From: Gonium pectorale
Lineage: Eukaryota > Chlorophyta > Chlorophyceae > Chlamydomonadales > Volvocaceae
Direction: 5' to 3'
Length of the DNA: 31,370 bases
NCBI GenBank assembly: GCA_001584585.1
Contig: LSYV01000026.1
Location: forward strand, 1,125,190 to 1,156,559
Under the pieces are notes generated by a model, which was not told where the DNA came from, ran no database searches, and was given only the letters and a program-made list of their open reading frames with translations. Numbering within the stretch: the first letter of the stretch is position 1; the number at the start of each line of letters is the position of its first letter. Position numbers and translations under genes: made by a program. Below, piece by piece: positions 21,805-31,370 of this stretch.

Positions 21805-23418
21805 GGTACCGTCTTTGATGGCTTGAACCTAAGGATACTGTACTGAACCTATTATTCTTTCCATGCGTCCATGAAGCTACTGCTAGTCGGCAGTGCTGCC
21901 CCTTGGACTCCAAAATGTACCTCGCTCACGACAGCTGAGACAGTTATGCTGCTCGTTTCAACCAGTATGCAGTTCATGTGGCAGTCGCAGTGTAAGCGTG
22001 CTCGTCCATGCTGCATCGTCCAGAGATGCGGCGCCCACGAGGCTCGGACGAGGACAGTTACGATTATACGAGCGCTACGAAGTCTTCCTGCAAGCAACGC
22101 GTGGGATCCCACTGAAATGCATTGCAATGCTGCTGAGGGCCGTTGTTTATATACTTCGACTGCCGAATGCCAGTGCCTGGGCGGGACACCTGTTCGCGAA
22201 GCCGCAGAACTCTGATTGCACGCGTGTCGCAACATTTAGCATTCAATCCGGCATAGGCAGCCCTCGATACATGGGCAAAGGTCCGGCAGCACCTTTGCTA
22301 CCGTTGGAACACCAGTCAGACCCGCACGACTAGGACGCACAAGGAAAAAACGACTCAGCCTCCAGCCAAATCCTACCGACCGAGCCATCTAACCAACCAC
22401 GCCAAACACTCTCCCTCCCTGCAACTTGCCCGCGTACTAGTGTTGGTCATGGACAGCCTGGGTAGCCGTGCACCATAAGGCTTGTTGCGCCTGGCCCGCT
22501 CCTGGTGGGTGACATCATGCTATGTGCAGCCTCGTGCAGCCCTCAGCTGAGGTCCATGTGCTCCCGAACGCCCGTTGGCCCGTAGCGCCACATGAACTTA
22601 AGTTACCACGCCAAACCTAGGAATGCAATGTTTGAAACTCTGCCTGTATACTGTACTCAATGTCGCAGCCGATCCTCGACATGAACTGCTGTGTGGACAA
22701 GGACTGGACTTCCAGATAGACTCATGCACCACATGCACGTATGGCTCTGTCAGCGCCGTTGCAGCACGTCGGGGCCAAGCCCTCAATCAGAAGCTTGCCT
22801 AATGCACATCAGCCCAAAGCAACGAGGCCCAAAGGCACCGCGACGCCCCTGTAACGTCTGCCAACGCTGGCTTCCCAGCTGAACGCGCGCGTTGCGGTGC
22901 CGGAGACTGCGGTGACTGAGGATGGAGCCTCCTGCGTCACCTGCAGCCGACACGGACCAACACGGTGGCCGTCTCCTTTGGGACAGCTGTGCGACGTCGC
23001 GCCGAGGGCCCCAGGCAACGGAGGGATGGGGCGCAAGGCCGAAAGAAGTCTGTCCATGCGACCTGCGCCAAGTGACCCAGATGCCTGGCTGAAGCCACCG
23101 ATCGATCGATCGGTCGAACGCTACACTACAGCAGCCCGATCAGCGGACACATGACGCATGGCCCATCCCAACCCAGCCTCAACCCCAACCCGGGCTGAAT
23201 CCAACCTTCTGAGGTGCATTAGAAGGCGGGATCATACACGTCCACTGAGCCACATGATGTTCTGACCCGTCCGCCGCTCAGTAGCTCCTCACTGCATTGC
23301 ATCGCCGGGCCCAATCCCGTACGCTGAGCCTCTGCGGCCGGCTGAAGCCTGGATGCACCGGATTACAGCCAACCCCTGCTGGCAGCCCACTACGGTACTC
23401 CGCTCCGTCCTCATTCCC
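21805..23418. other. Intergenic DNA between the ankyrin gene and the TmcB-like gene
   Basis: This holds the presumed promoter and 5' UTR of the TmcB-like gene on the right side of 21804, and the 3' UTR of the ankyrin gene just left of 23419. Short frames on both strands lack motifs or splice partners. A short ATCG run is present at about 23099-23110. I see no further gene. Confidence 0.5.
23363..23367 (-). terminator. TGTAA polyadenylation signal, ankyrin gene
   Basis: TGTAA on the - strand lies about 50 bases past the stop of the ankyrin-repeat gene. The spacing is short for a green-algal 3' UTR but possible. Confidence 0.4.
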
Positions 23419-25306
23419 TTACCCTAACATGGATCGAATCTCCTCCGCAACGGGAGCGTCCCGCTCCTGCGCCCGCTCCGCCAGCGCCTCCAGCGCCGCC
23501 TCCCGGTCCACTGGGCAGCCGGCCTTCAGCAGCCAGCGAACGGTCCGCGCGGGGGACCACGCAACCGCTTCCGTGAAGACTGTGCCAGCCGGGCCCCAAG
23601 GGCAGCCCAGCCGGAGCAGGCAGCGCAGCACGGGCAGGTCGTCCTCATAGATGGCCCAAACGTAGGGCTGGCCCGAACACTGTTGGGCATAGAACAAGAA
23701 CAGGGGTGGCCTGAGGTGGAACGGGTATGCCAAAGCGACAAATGCAACGGCAGAAGTGGCCAAACCTGCCGGCCTTTGTTAAACTTCGAATAGAAAGGTG
23801 ACAGTGGATGATGAGTTATGATTAGCCGCTGGGCTGTCAGGTCGGTAACGCTTAGATATAGCAGCACTGTAATAGTCATGTTGTGGCCGTCTATACGCGC
23901 AGATGCCAGTGCCGTCTCTTGCTCCTTACCGGTATGGGACAGCCTCGCTCCGCCAGCCACTCCAGCACCTCCTCGTGACCAAAGCGAGCGGCTTCTGCGT
24001 ACGCCCGCCCGTCCCAATCGCAGCCGCGCTCCCGCAAGAGCTCCAGGAGCTCCACGCTGCCCGACCCAGCCGCGGATTCAAACAGGCTAGCGTCCAGCGC
24101 GCCTGCTCCTCCCTGCCCCAGCTCCTCCAGAAGCCACGCCAGCGTCTTCAGCTGGGCTTTTGGTACCGCCAACAACAGGGACAAGCGGAGAGGAAGCCCG
24201 GGCCGGGCGGTGCGCAGCAGCTGCAGCACGGCAGTGTGCCCGTTGCTGGCGGCGGTGGCCATTACGACGAGTGCTGAAACTGCGACATCCTGCTGCTCCA
24301 TAAGGTACGCAATCACGTGTCCATTCCCGGCGCTGCCCGCAGCGACCGCCGCCCTGCCGTCCGCCGGGCAGCCGCGGGCACGCAGCCACAGCAGGCGTTC
24401 CATCGCACTGGCAGCAGGAAGGCCGGCGACCTGCGCGGCGGCAGCGGTGCTCAACGGGCAGCCCCGCGCCTGAAGCCACTCCACCTTGGCGGCCCAGTCG
24501 GGAGTGGGGCTGCCGGCAGCGGCTGCGAGGATACACGTGCCGAAGTGCTCGGGGGGCTGCTGCTGCTGCGGGCCCCAGCGCTGCCAGAGGCGCTGGAGGT
24601 CGGCGAGGCCGCAGCCGTGGGCCGCAGCCTGAAGCAGTTCGGCGGTCTCCCGTGCCACGTCCGCTGCAGCCGCCTCGCCCTCCGGCCCCACCTCGTCGCC
24701 GCCCTCCGCCATCTCCATACGCCAGTTCAGCAGCCGCTCCATCAGGGCCACGTGACCCCCGCGAGCCGCAGCTGCCGCAGCCTTGACGGTCCGCTCGGTT
24801 TGCAGCTGAAGGGCCCACTCGCAGACATGCACCTGGCCCCCGCCTGCCGCCGTCTTGAGAACACCCTCAGCCGTGAATCCGTCGTACGGCGGCGAGGAGC
24901 TGAACATTTCCCACAGCCACTGGCAGGCCTCCAGCTGCCCGGTAGCGGCGGCGACGTCGAGAGTGTCCTCGCGCCTTGGCTTGCAGCCCACCGCCTCCAC
25001 TGCCACCTTCAGATTCGCCACCACGCCGGTGGCAGCCGTGCAGCGAAGCAAACGCCGCCGTTTCTCCCTGCTGTACCTTTGCATGGCTCCCGGAGCGCCC
25101 CATCGCGATGCGAAAGCGTGGGGCGGCACGGGCTGCGAGAGGCGTGTGGTTGTGTACTGGGGCCCGCTGAACTGCTCCGCCGCGGCCCTGTTGACCATGC
25201 GGAGGGTGCAGGATACCTCATTTGAATGCAGGTTGTTGGCTATGCGCTCCGCCAGCTCGGGAGGCAGCTGCGCCCACACGCGCGCATGGCTCCTACGCTG
25301 CTTCAT
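23419..25306 (-). CDS. F-box-like ankyrin-repeat protein, two exons
   Basis: Exons are 23930-25306 and 23419-23679, separated by a 250-bp GTAAGG...AACAG intron in phase 0. They encode 545 aa. The start is the ATG at 25306. Residues 11-38 (LPPELAERIANNLHSNEVSC, then TLRMVNRAAAEQF) look like an F-box-type helical motif. The rest is a run of degenerate ankyrin units of about 33 residues with recurring A..GH...L..L...GCP signatures, for example WLQARGCPLS, LWLRARGCPADG, EEVLEWLAERGCPIP and LRCLLRLGCPWG. F-box/ankyrin proteins are a large expanded class in volvocine algae. If the F-box-like part binds SKP1, the ankyrin units would recruit a substrate for ubiquitination, but that is inference and no partner is known. 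Splicing replaces a short read-through tail by two more ankyrin-like units, which supports the intron. Confidence 0.85.
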
Positions 25307-26197
25307 CAGCCGTTCAGGGACTAGCCAACGCGCCGTTGCAAGGCTCGATTATTAGCTGTGTGCACCAAGAGGCTATTGCGCTACTTCGAGCGGCTGGCAC
25401 TGGAGCTCAGCGACTGCTTAAGGCTTTCAAGTGGACGTAGTAGACAAAGAGGTACATCACAAGGGAAGCACAGTATCATAAGCTGTAATGGAGGAGCACT
25501 GACGCTCTACAGGCGCTGTCAGGACGGCCGGGAGGTCAGAGGGGGTCAGAGGTCACAGGCTCAGGTTCCAGGAGCGGTACCTTTTGTCGCGCTTTGCCTC
25601 CTTAATGACTAACACAATCTATTACCATTGGCCAATGAAATCCGTTTGATGGGCAGCGGGTAGGACGGAAAGCAACAGACATGCACCATCGATACTGTAT
25701 GATCGAAGTAAGGTCATAAAACTACCGTAAACGTGCTGTGCGGCACATAGCCTTTGACCTTGTGCTCCTTACGTAGGTGCACACGCCTTGTGCGCAAGGC
25801 GGCCCTAAAGCCTTGAAAAGACATCAAGTTCCAGATGTGCAGTTCACGTGCCTCCAACCGAGCCTGGCACAGCGCTCTTCGGAAGTTCTGTATCAACGAG
25901 GAGGCCACAAACTTACCACCCTCGACATCACCCATGATCATGTACGCAAGAAACCACTCGGAAGTGGGCTGCACGGCACAGCAGGCCCCACGCATCATGC
26001 CGTGGAACATGCCCTACAAAAGCTCCACTATACGGCCTCCTCGCCGTCCAGACAAGATCATCCTAACCGGATCATGAACGAGAAAAGCAGTTAGTAATAT
26101 AACGTACATATTGCCAGACCAAACAGACGGCACTCAGTATCTCCTGCAAGACCCTCGGAGATCACCACACACAAATTGCCCGCTATTTATCTCCGTG
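25307..26197. other. Intergenic DNA between the ARL13-type and ankyrin genes
   Basis: It holds the upstream region of the ankyrin gene and the 3' UTR of the ARL13-type gene, plus one possible small frame (25714-26010, - strand). Nothing else is seen. Confidence 0.5.
25714..26010 (-). CDS. Possible small unrecognised protein, 98 aa
   Basis: A single open frame of 98 codons plus stop contains a regular, partly hydrophobic then basic sequence (for example WFLAYMIMGDVEGGKFVASS and RRVHLRKEHKVKGYVPHSTF). I recognise no family. Codon choice is less G/C-biased at third positions than in the neighbouring genes, and the opposite strand is open over nearly the same span. This could be a small gene, a piece of an old mobile element, or chance. 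Confidence 0.2.
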   Translation of the reverse strand: MFHGMMRGACCAVQPTSEWFLAYMIMGDVEGGKFVASSLIQNFRRALCQARLEARELHIWNLMSFQGFRAALRTRRVHLRKEHKVKGYVPHSTFTVVL

Positions 26198-28125
26198 CTA
26201 CTCTGGCGCGTTTGAAACGACTGCATTTACCACCGGCACTATGCGATTATTCTGGTGGACCAGGCTGTTAAAGCTCCCTCTCGGGGCCGACTCGGGCGGC
26301 TGCCCCGCCGAGCCCCCAGACAATGTCGTCCCTCGCAAGCCCTCCCCAGCCGCACCACCGCCGCTCAGTCCCGCCGGCTCCCCATGCGCTTCCCGGAACG
26401 CAGGTGCTGCCGCCCCCGGCGTCGGTGATCCACCGCGGCTCGGCGGCCCCGCGCCGCTGCCCGTCGAGCCGCGGTGGGCTCCGGCCGACGCTGGCCGGGA
26501 TGGCGGCCGGGATGGCCCTGCCGCAGACGTTCCGACATTCACCGCGGATGACGGCGGCCCACTGGAGTCGTCAGCATTGCCGTTGCGGCTAACGGCGGAC
26601 TGCAGAGGCCCCATGACGGCGCCGTTGGCGGCAGGGGCCTGTGCCCCACTGGGAGCTCGCACAACGGCAGAGGGGCTTCCGCCGGTGCTGCCGGTGCCGC
26701 CGCCGCTGCTGGGCGGCCAGGTGCCCTGGTCCTGGACTGCGGGCCGCAGGTCCGACGTTGGCGGCAGCTGCTCCATGGGCCGCCGGAGCGGCGGGAGCTT
26801 GCCAGGGCTGCGGGAGGGAGAGGGTCGGGTGGGCGTCGGATCGGCGGAATGCTGCATGCTGCCTGCCTACGCGGCGCGCGAGTGAATATGTGCTGGCTAG
26901 GCCAGACGACAGATTTTCAGCGGCGCAGCAGACCACAAGCACACTAGAGCGGCTGGGCGGCAGGTCGTCCCAGAGCCCTCTCATGGAGCTAACGCCGTTG
27001 CCGTTTGCGAGTTTGCAGTCTGTGCGGCGCCCGGAGAGCGCAGCGCGAGGAACGATCCCAGCGCCCCGCACGACCGCCTCACGCATGCCCACCCAAAGCC
27101 ATCCCGAGATGCCTGACACTCCCAAGCTACCATGGGTGCCCTTTAAGAACTCCTTCAAACCACTGCCGTGCTGTGACGCGAGGCAGCCCCTGCTGCGGCG
27201 GCAGCGCATGACCTGCCGCTCACCTTTCTATGGTGTGCGGGAGCCCGAGCGCCAGGCCGTTGTGCAGTTGAAGCTCCGCAGGTAGCGTGTCCTTTCCGTC
27301 GGCTGGCGGCAGCAGCACGTGCTCGGCCTGGGGCGGCGGGGCGGATGCCGCGACCGGCGCCAGCAGCGACCCGGCCTTGCCATCATGCAGCACGTTCTCC
27401 TTCTCCACTTCTGCACGCGCCCGTTGCTCCTCCTCCTCCCTCTGCTGACGGGCGCGCTCTTCTCGCTGCTTGCGCACCCGCTCCTCCCTCTCCTTGCGTT
27501 TAATCTCCTCCTCCTGCCGCACCGCCTCACCATCCGCCAGGACCCTAGGATTCAGCGTGCCGTACACACGGTCAACGCTGCCCACGAGCCAGCGGAGCCC
27601 CTCCCGCAGCCGCAGGTCGACGGGCTTGCCGGCCGTGGGCTTAGCGGTGCAGGCGAAGACGTTATGGCTGTTCTTGCAGGTAGTCAAGCCCAGGTTGCTG
27701 ACCACCTCAGCAGCCGGGGCCGCGGTGGGTAGGTCCTGCTTGTTGGCAAAGACCAGGATGGGCTTGTCGAGCATGTACTGGTTCTCCAGGACATCCTGCA
27801 ACGCCTTCCTGGACTCCTCGAAGCGCCCCGAGTCGGCCGCGTCCACTACATAGATGATGGCGTGCACCTCCGCGAGGTACCGGCTCCATACGCTGCGAAT
27901 GCCTTTGCTGCCTCCGAGATCGAATGCGTCTATCTTATATTTGCCCTCGTGCAGCGTCGAGCTGTTGAAGCCAAACGTCGGTGTCGTGTCCTCATCAATC
28001 TCTCCTTTAATCGCATTGAGGATAGTGGTCTTGCCCGCATTGTTCAGCCCTAGCAGCGCAAGCGTAATCTTGCGTTCCGACTTCTTCTTGTAAAATGTGT
28101 AGCAGTTAGATATGAGTCCAAACAT
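26198..28125 (-). CDS. ARL13: ARL13-type Arf-like GTPase with coiled coil and proline-rich tail
   Basis: Exons are 27224-28125 and 26198-26858 with a 365-bp GTGAGC...GGCAG intron (phase 2), giving 520 aa. The ATG at 28125 is the first in frame. The G domain has a P-loop GLNNAGKT (26-33), switch I TTPTFGF (47-53), DLGGSKGIRSVW (69-80) and NKQD (128-131). As in ARL13B, the usual catalytic Gln after the two glycines is absent (Ser here). A single N-terminal Cys8 is a likely palmitoylation site. Residues about 200-246 form a Glu/Arg/Lys-rich coiled coil, then a Pro/Ser/Gly-rich tail encoded mostly by exon 2. Near the end, RIVP (506-509) resembles the RVxP ciliary targeting motif. ARL13B sits in the ciliary membrane, activates ARL3 as its exchange factor and supports lipidated-protein import and ciliary signalling. 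Domain order strongly favours ARL13 over other Arf-like proteins. Confidence 0.92.
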
Positions 28126-28878
28126 GATACCATCTGGGTTCAAAGAGTATGGTATGGGAAAACATGAAGGGCAGGAGGGGTGTCCGAACCAGAACTTCGC
28201 GTTTGTGTACGTGCACCCACGTCGTTTTCGCAATGCTCCATGATCATCTGGTTACCACAGCATGGATATCATGAGATATGCGAAGACCGTCACAGCTGCT
28301 TCACTCCCACGGGTCGCTGGGTCTGCACATGCAACCGGCTCAACCTACTCTCCCCTCAAGCATCCACCATCATCAAGCAGAAGCACTGTTACAGCCGGGC
28401 TGTGCTGGTGGCACTCCGTGGGCCCCCACTTTCCCTCTCCACCCAAGTGTTCAGCCGCTCGCTCCCTGCCTTCGTTAGGCCTAGTAATCAAACAAGCGGC
28501 ATCCCCCAATGAATCCCATGCTGCACCACTGGCCATGGCTCAGCCCCTCGCGGGGCCACACATACCTTGCACCGCCGACTGAGCGACCCAGGGGAACAGC
28601 AATACTCGGCAACGGCCCCCAAGGCCGTGCAAACCAAGATCGAAACCCCAACTTGGTCCCAAAAGCTGCGACGGGATGCCCGCCCCTGTCCTGCGAAGAG
28701 CCAGCAGGCGCCATAAGAGACACGCATCCACCAACCCCTACCGGGCCCCCCAGGGTGACGTCGCAACCCAAGGCGGCTGCCTCCCGAACCATAAGACCGA
28801 CTGATGCCATGCTCCATGCACTGTCGCAACCATTTTTGCACGTTTTAATCCACCAGCTTAACAAGGCAACTCGAACCC
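28126..28878. other. Intergenic DNA: ARL13 5' region and adaptor 3' UTR
   Basis: Both neighbours are on the - strand, so this about 750-base gap must hold the 3' UTR of the adaptor-like gene and the promoter/5' UTR of the ARL13-type gene. A - strand TGTAA at 28389-28393 divides the two plausibly. No TATA box or other gene is evident. Confidence 0.5.
28389..28393 (-). terminator. TGTAA polyadenylation signal, adaptor-like gene
   Basis: This is the first - strand TGTAA I found after the stop at 28879, about 490 bases downstream, a usual 3' UTR length for green algae. It leaves about 260 bases before the ARL13-type start codon. Confidence 0.45.
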
Positions 28879-31248
28879 CTACTGCCCGAAGTTGACCCAC
28901 ATGCCGCCGCCGCCAGGAGCGGCACCGGCCGCAGCTGCTGCCGCCGGCGCAGCCTCGGGGCGGGCGAACGCCGAAGCGCCCAGCGCCGAGGGCGGCGGCA
29001 AGGGCACGGGAGCCGCCACAGACGTGGGGCCGGGGGCGGGGGCGGCCGACGGCGCGGGCTTCTCCAGCGACGCGCGCATGGGCGGCGCCCCGCTAGCGGA
29101 CTTCCGGGTGCCTGTCGCCAGCTCGTCAAAGCCGCTGAACACGTCCTTGGCGGTGGCAGGCGGCGGCGGCGGAGGCGGCGGCATAATCGACGTCGCGGGC
29201 GACGGCGCCGGCGCCGCCGGGCCGCCGAAAGATGGCGACGTGAAGGCCGCGAAGGGGTTGTTACTGGGCACCGCCGATGACGGCAGCGGCGGTGGGTACG
29301 GCATCGCGCTGGCGCCGTACGGCCCGGCGGGCATTGGCGCGGCCGGCGGCACCGCGCCACCGTAGGAGCCGTAGCCGCCGAACTGGTTTGCGCCGCCGGG
29401 CAGCTGCTGGCCCACCGGCGCCGGCGAGGGCGGCTGCAGCTGCTGCCTGCTGAGCGCCGCCTCCAGCTCCGCGATGCGCGCTGCCGACTGTGACCGCACC
29501 TGCAGCAGCCGGAGAGAGCCGGTTGCGACGGCGAAAAACAACAGGGCGTGAAAAGCTCAATGCTGCACCATCCTCATGACAGCGAGTGCATGGCCGCGCC
29601 TTCAAGTCAGATTAGCGCAGTGGCAAAGGTCATCGTACGGGTTGGGTTCGGGCTCTGCACGCATCAATCCGAACCTTCCCACGCCCGTTCCCCGCCCCTC
29701 CGGCCGCCTTGCCACTGGCCCCTCCCGCCTTCACTCCTGCCCCACCTGCGACAGCTCCGAGCGGTGGAACGCCTCCTGCGCCTCCAGCGCCGTGGTGTGC
29801 ACCTTGCGCTGCTTCTCCAGCTCAGCCGCCAGCTGGAGCACCTGCGGGGCGGGCGGGTGTGGCGGAGCGCGGTGTTCAGTCAGGAGGACTTGCAGGGAAA
29901 GTGGGAAACCGCGGGCGGGACTTTCGGGCACTGTGTTGTGGTGGACTGAGGGTGGGGTGACTGGGTACTGGCTGGGTTGGCAGGTTACATGGCGAGGGAT
30001 ATGGCAGCCACAACCTTCAGAGGTGCGCGTACTGAGCAACACCGTATGCCAGCCCATGGCCCCGTCCACCTGCCACACCTGCGCACGAAGGCCCTCCATG
30101 TCAGAGGCCGGAACAACCGCGGGGCCCGACCCCAGTGCCGCCAGGCCACTGCTGCCCGCCGCGCCCGCCGCCGCCGCGGCCGCAGCCGCCGCAGCTTCTA
30201 GCCCAGACGCTGCCGCGTGCGCCGGTGCCGGCGCGGGCGTTGCGCTGACGAAAGGGTCACCCGCCCAGGCCGAGGCGCCGTGGGCTCCTGTCCCGTTGGC
30301 AGGCGCGCCGCCGGCCGAGGTCCCGGCAGCCGCCGCCGGCGTTGGCGTCGGCAACGGCGAGGGCAGCTCGTCCCCGAGTAGAAGGTCCAGCGGCGACGGG
30401 GCGGGTGGCGGCGGAGGCGGGGGCGCGGCCGCCGAGGGGCCCGCAGCAGCGGCGCCGTTGGAGGCGGGGGCCGCCGCGGGAGTGTCGTCTGCAAAGGGCG
30501 TGACACACGACAACATGTACATGCATGTAAATTCGTCGCTGAAAGGGATTGTGTTGATGGTGATCGGGCACAAACACACGATGCGGTGGCGGCGGCTGCC
30601 CGAACCTGGCCGGTGGCCAGTGCCCTTCACAGCCTGCCTTTGTGCCGGAAGGTCCCTGCGTCACTGCACCCGCCTGCACAAAACGGTCCCGCGCCAAGCC
30701 CCAGGGTGCATCAGCCGCCGGGCAACCGGTCGTCGCTCGCCGCGGCCTGTGCAGCCATGGGTAGAGTGGCCACTGCACGCGCTGGCGGATGCACAAGCAG
30801 TGGCCCCCGGAGCCCCCGCAGCGCCAAACCTAGCCTTTCCAGGAGGTACCTTCAGCTCCACGCTCGCTCCTCGACCCGTGCCATGGCGGTATCAAGGCTT
30901 AATGTGCTGTCAAGGCGCCAAAGCTGCTTCAGGGTTCATGCGGACGGCCTCCGCAGGGCTGACCAGCCCATGGCATGGCATTTAGTTCGCGTCCAGTAGC
31001 CATTCCGCTGCCCCAGTGTGCTGGTGTGTGCTTGCGCCGATATCAATCCTGCCTGCTGCCACCCACCGCACAGCACGCCACGCCTACCCGACTCAGCAAC
31101 CCGCCCTCCCCTCCCTCCTCTCACCCGGCGCCAGCTCCTGGTCGGCCAGCTTCCTCCACGCCTCCAGCGCCGCCACCGCCGAGTCGTTGGTGGAGAAGAT
31201 GCGCGCCATCAGCGCCTCGTCGCCGCCGTCCGAGTTGCCCAGCATGCT
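28879..31248 (-). CDS. C-terminal part of an endocytic adaptor-like protein (5' end outside window)
   Basis: Exons are 31125-31248, 30070-30488, 29746-29841 and 28879-29499. Phases agree (0/1/0/0) and total 419 aa plus stop. The first exon is helical (MARIFSTNDSAVAALEAWRK). A long Ala/Pro-rich linker follows, with a clathrin-box-like LDLLLGDEL (75-83) and a DPF. A coiled coil spans about 175-235 (LQLAAELEKQRKVHTTALEA, then ARIAELEAALSRQQ). The tail is Gly/Pro-rich with NPF (294-296), VFSGFDEL and a terminal WVNF (414-417). DPF and WVxF motifs bind AP-2 appendage and NECAP-type domains, NPF binds EH domains and clathrin boxes bind clathrin. The combination suggests a clathrin-coat accessory protein, possibly ANTH/ENTH/VHS type, but the diagnostic N-terminal domain is outside the window. 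The 581-bp intron between the second and third supported coding blocks and the 636-bp one before the Ala/Pro exon hold nothing recognisable. Confidence 0.75.
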
Positions 31249-31370
31249 CTGCGGGTGTGCGAAAGTAAGCGAACGGCGGTCACGGGGTGGGTGGCAGGGT
31301 GGGCGGCGTCAGGCGCAGATGATAGGGCACACTAGAATATCGTTGCTGTTTTCGATATCGACCGGCTCGT
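31249..31370 (-). other. Intron of the adaptor-like gene running off the window
   Basis: The - strand sequence ends in a good acceptor (CACACCCGCAG) next to 31248 in phase 0. No exon-like sequence is seen in the remaining 120 bases. Confidence 0.5.

Noticed and set aside
24317..25225. A 302-codon open frame on the + strand
   Set aside because: It is antisense to the ankyrin gene. Such mirror frames are expected in GC-rich coding DNA.
29576..30985. A 469-codon open frame on the + strand
   Set aside because: It crosses exons and introns of the adaptor-like gene in antisense and is low complexity, an effect of the Ala/Pro-rich coding strand.

Overview
The window looks like nuclear DNA of a volvocine green alga (Chlamydomonas/Volvox-type, Chlamydomonadales). 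Coding regions are GC-rich with mostly G/C third positions. Genes are broken by many short introns with GTGAGY/GTGCGY donors and pyrimidine-GCAG acceptors. TGTAA-type polyadenylation signals lie downstream of some genes. The protein families fit: Ala/Pro/Ser-rich proteins, F-box/ankyrin proteins, a TmcB-like PAS membrane protein and an ARL13-type ciliary GTPase. No bacterial operons, CRISPR arrays, rRNA or tRNA genes were seen.

Layout. (1) 1-1173, + strand: the last two exons of an unrecognised Ser/Ala/Arg-rich acidic protein. Its tail and 3' UTR were copied about 2.5 kb downstream (3303-4141); the copy is a frameshifted pseudogene. The 3' UTR of the intact copy holds a perfect 18-bp inverted repeat. 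(2) 1.7-6.45 kb: gene-poor DNA with possible F-box/ankyrin debris. (3) 6453-21804, - strand: one large gene, rebuilt here as 43 exons whose phases all agree, giving 2259 codons plus stop. The protein has an N-terminal multi-pass membrane domain, helical TPR/HAT-like repeats, about five tandem PAS-like modules, a long disordered segment and a second membrane domain. It belongs to the TmcB ('tiny macrocysts')-like family. (4) 23419-25306, - strand: a two-exon F-box-like/ankyrin-repeat protein. (5) 26198-28125, - strand: a two-exon ARL13-type Arf-like GTPase with a coiled coil and a long proline-rich tail. (6) 28879-31248, - strand, 5' end outside the window: the C-terminal part of an endocytic adaptor-like protein with a coiled coil, DPF and NPF motifs and a terminal WVNF.

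The genes do not form an operon-like pathway. A shared theme can be suggested but is not shown by the sequence: ARL13 is a ciliary membrane GTPase, the adaptor-like protein suggests clathrin traffic, and the PAS protein looks like a sensor in a membrane. The most notable points are the complete PAS membrane protein model, a duplicated 3' splice site inside it that would give a premature stop, the local duplication that made a pseudogene, and the hairpin in the first gene's 3' UTR. All gene models are unaided readings of splice signals and phase. They have not been checked against transcripts or databases.
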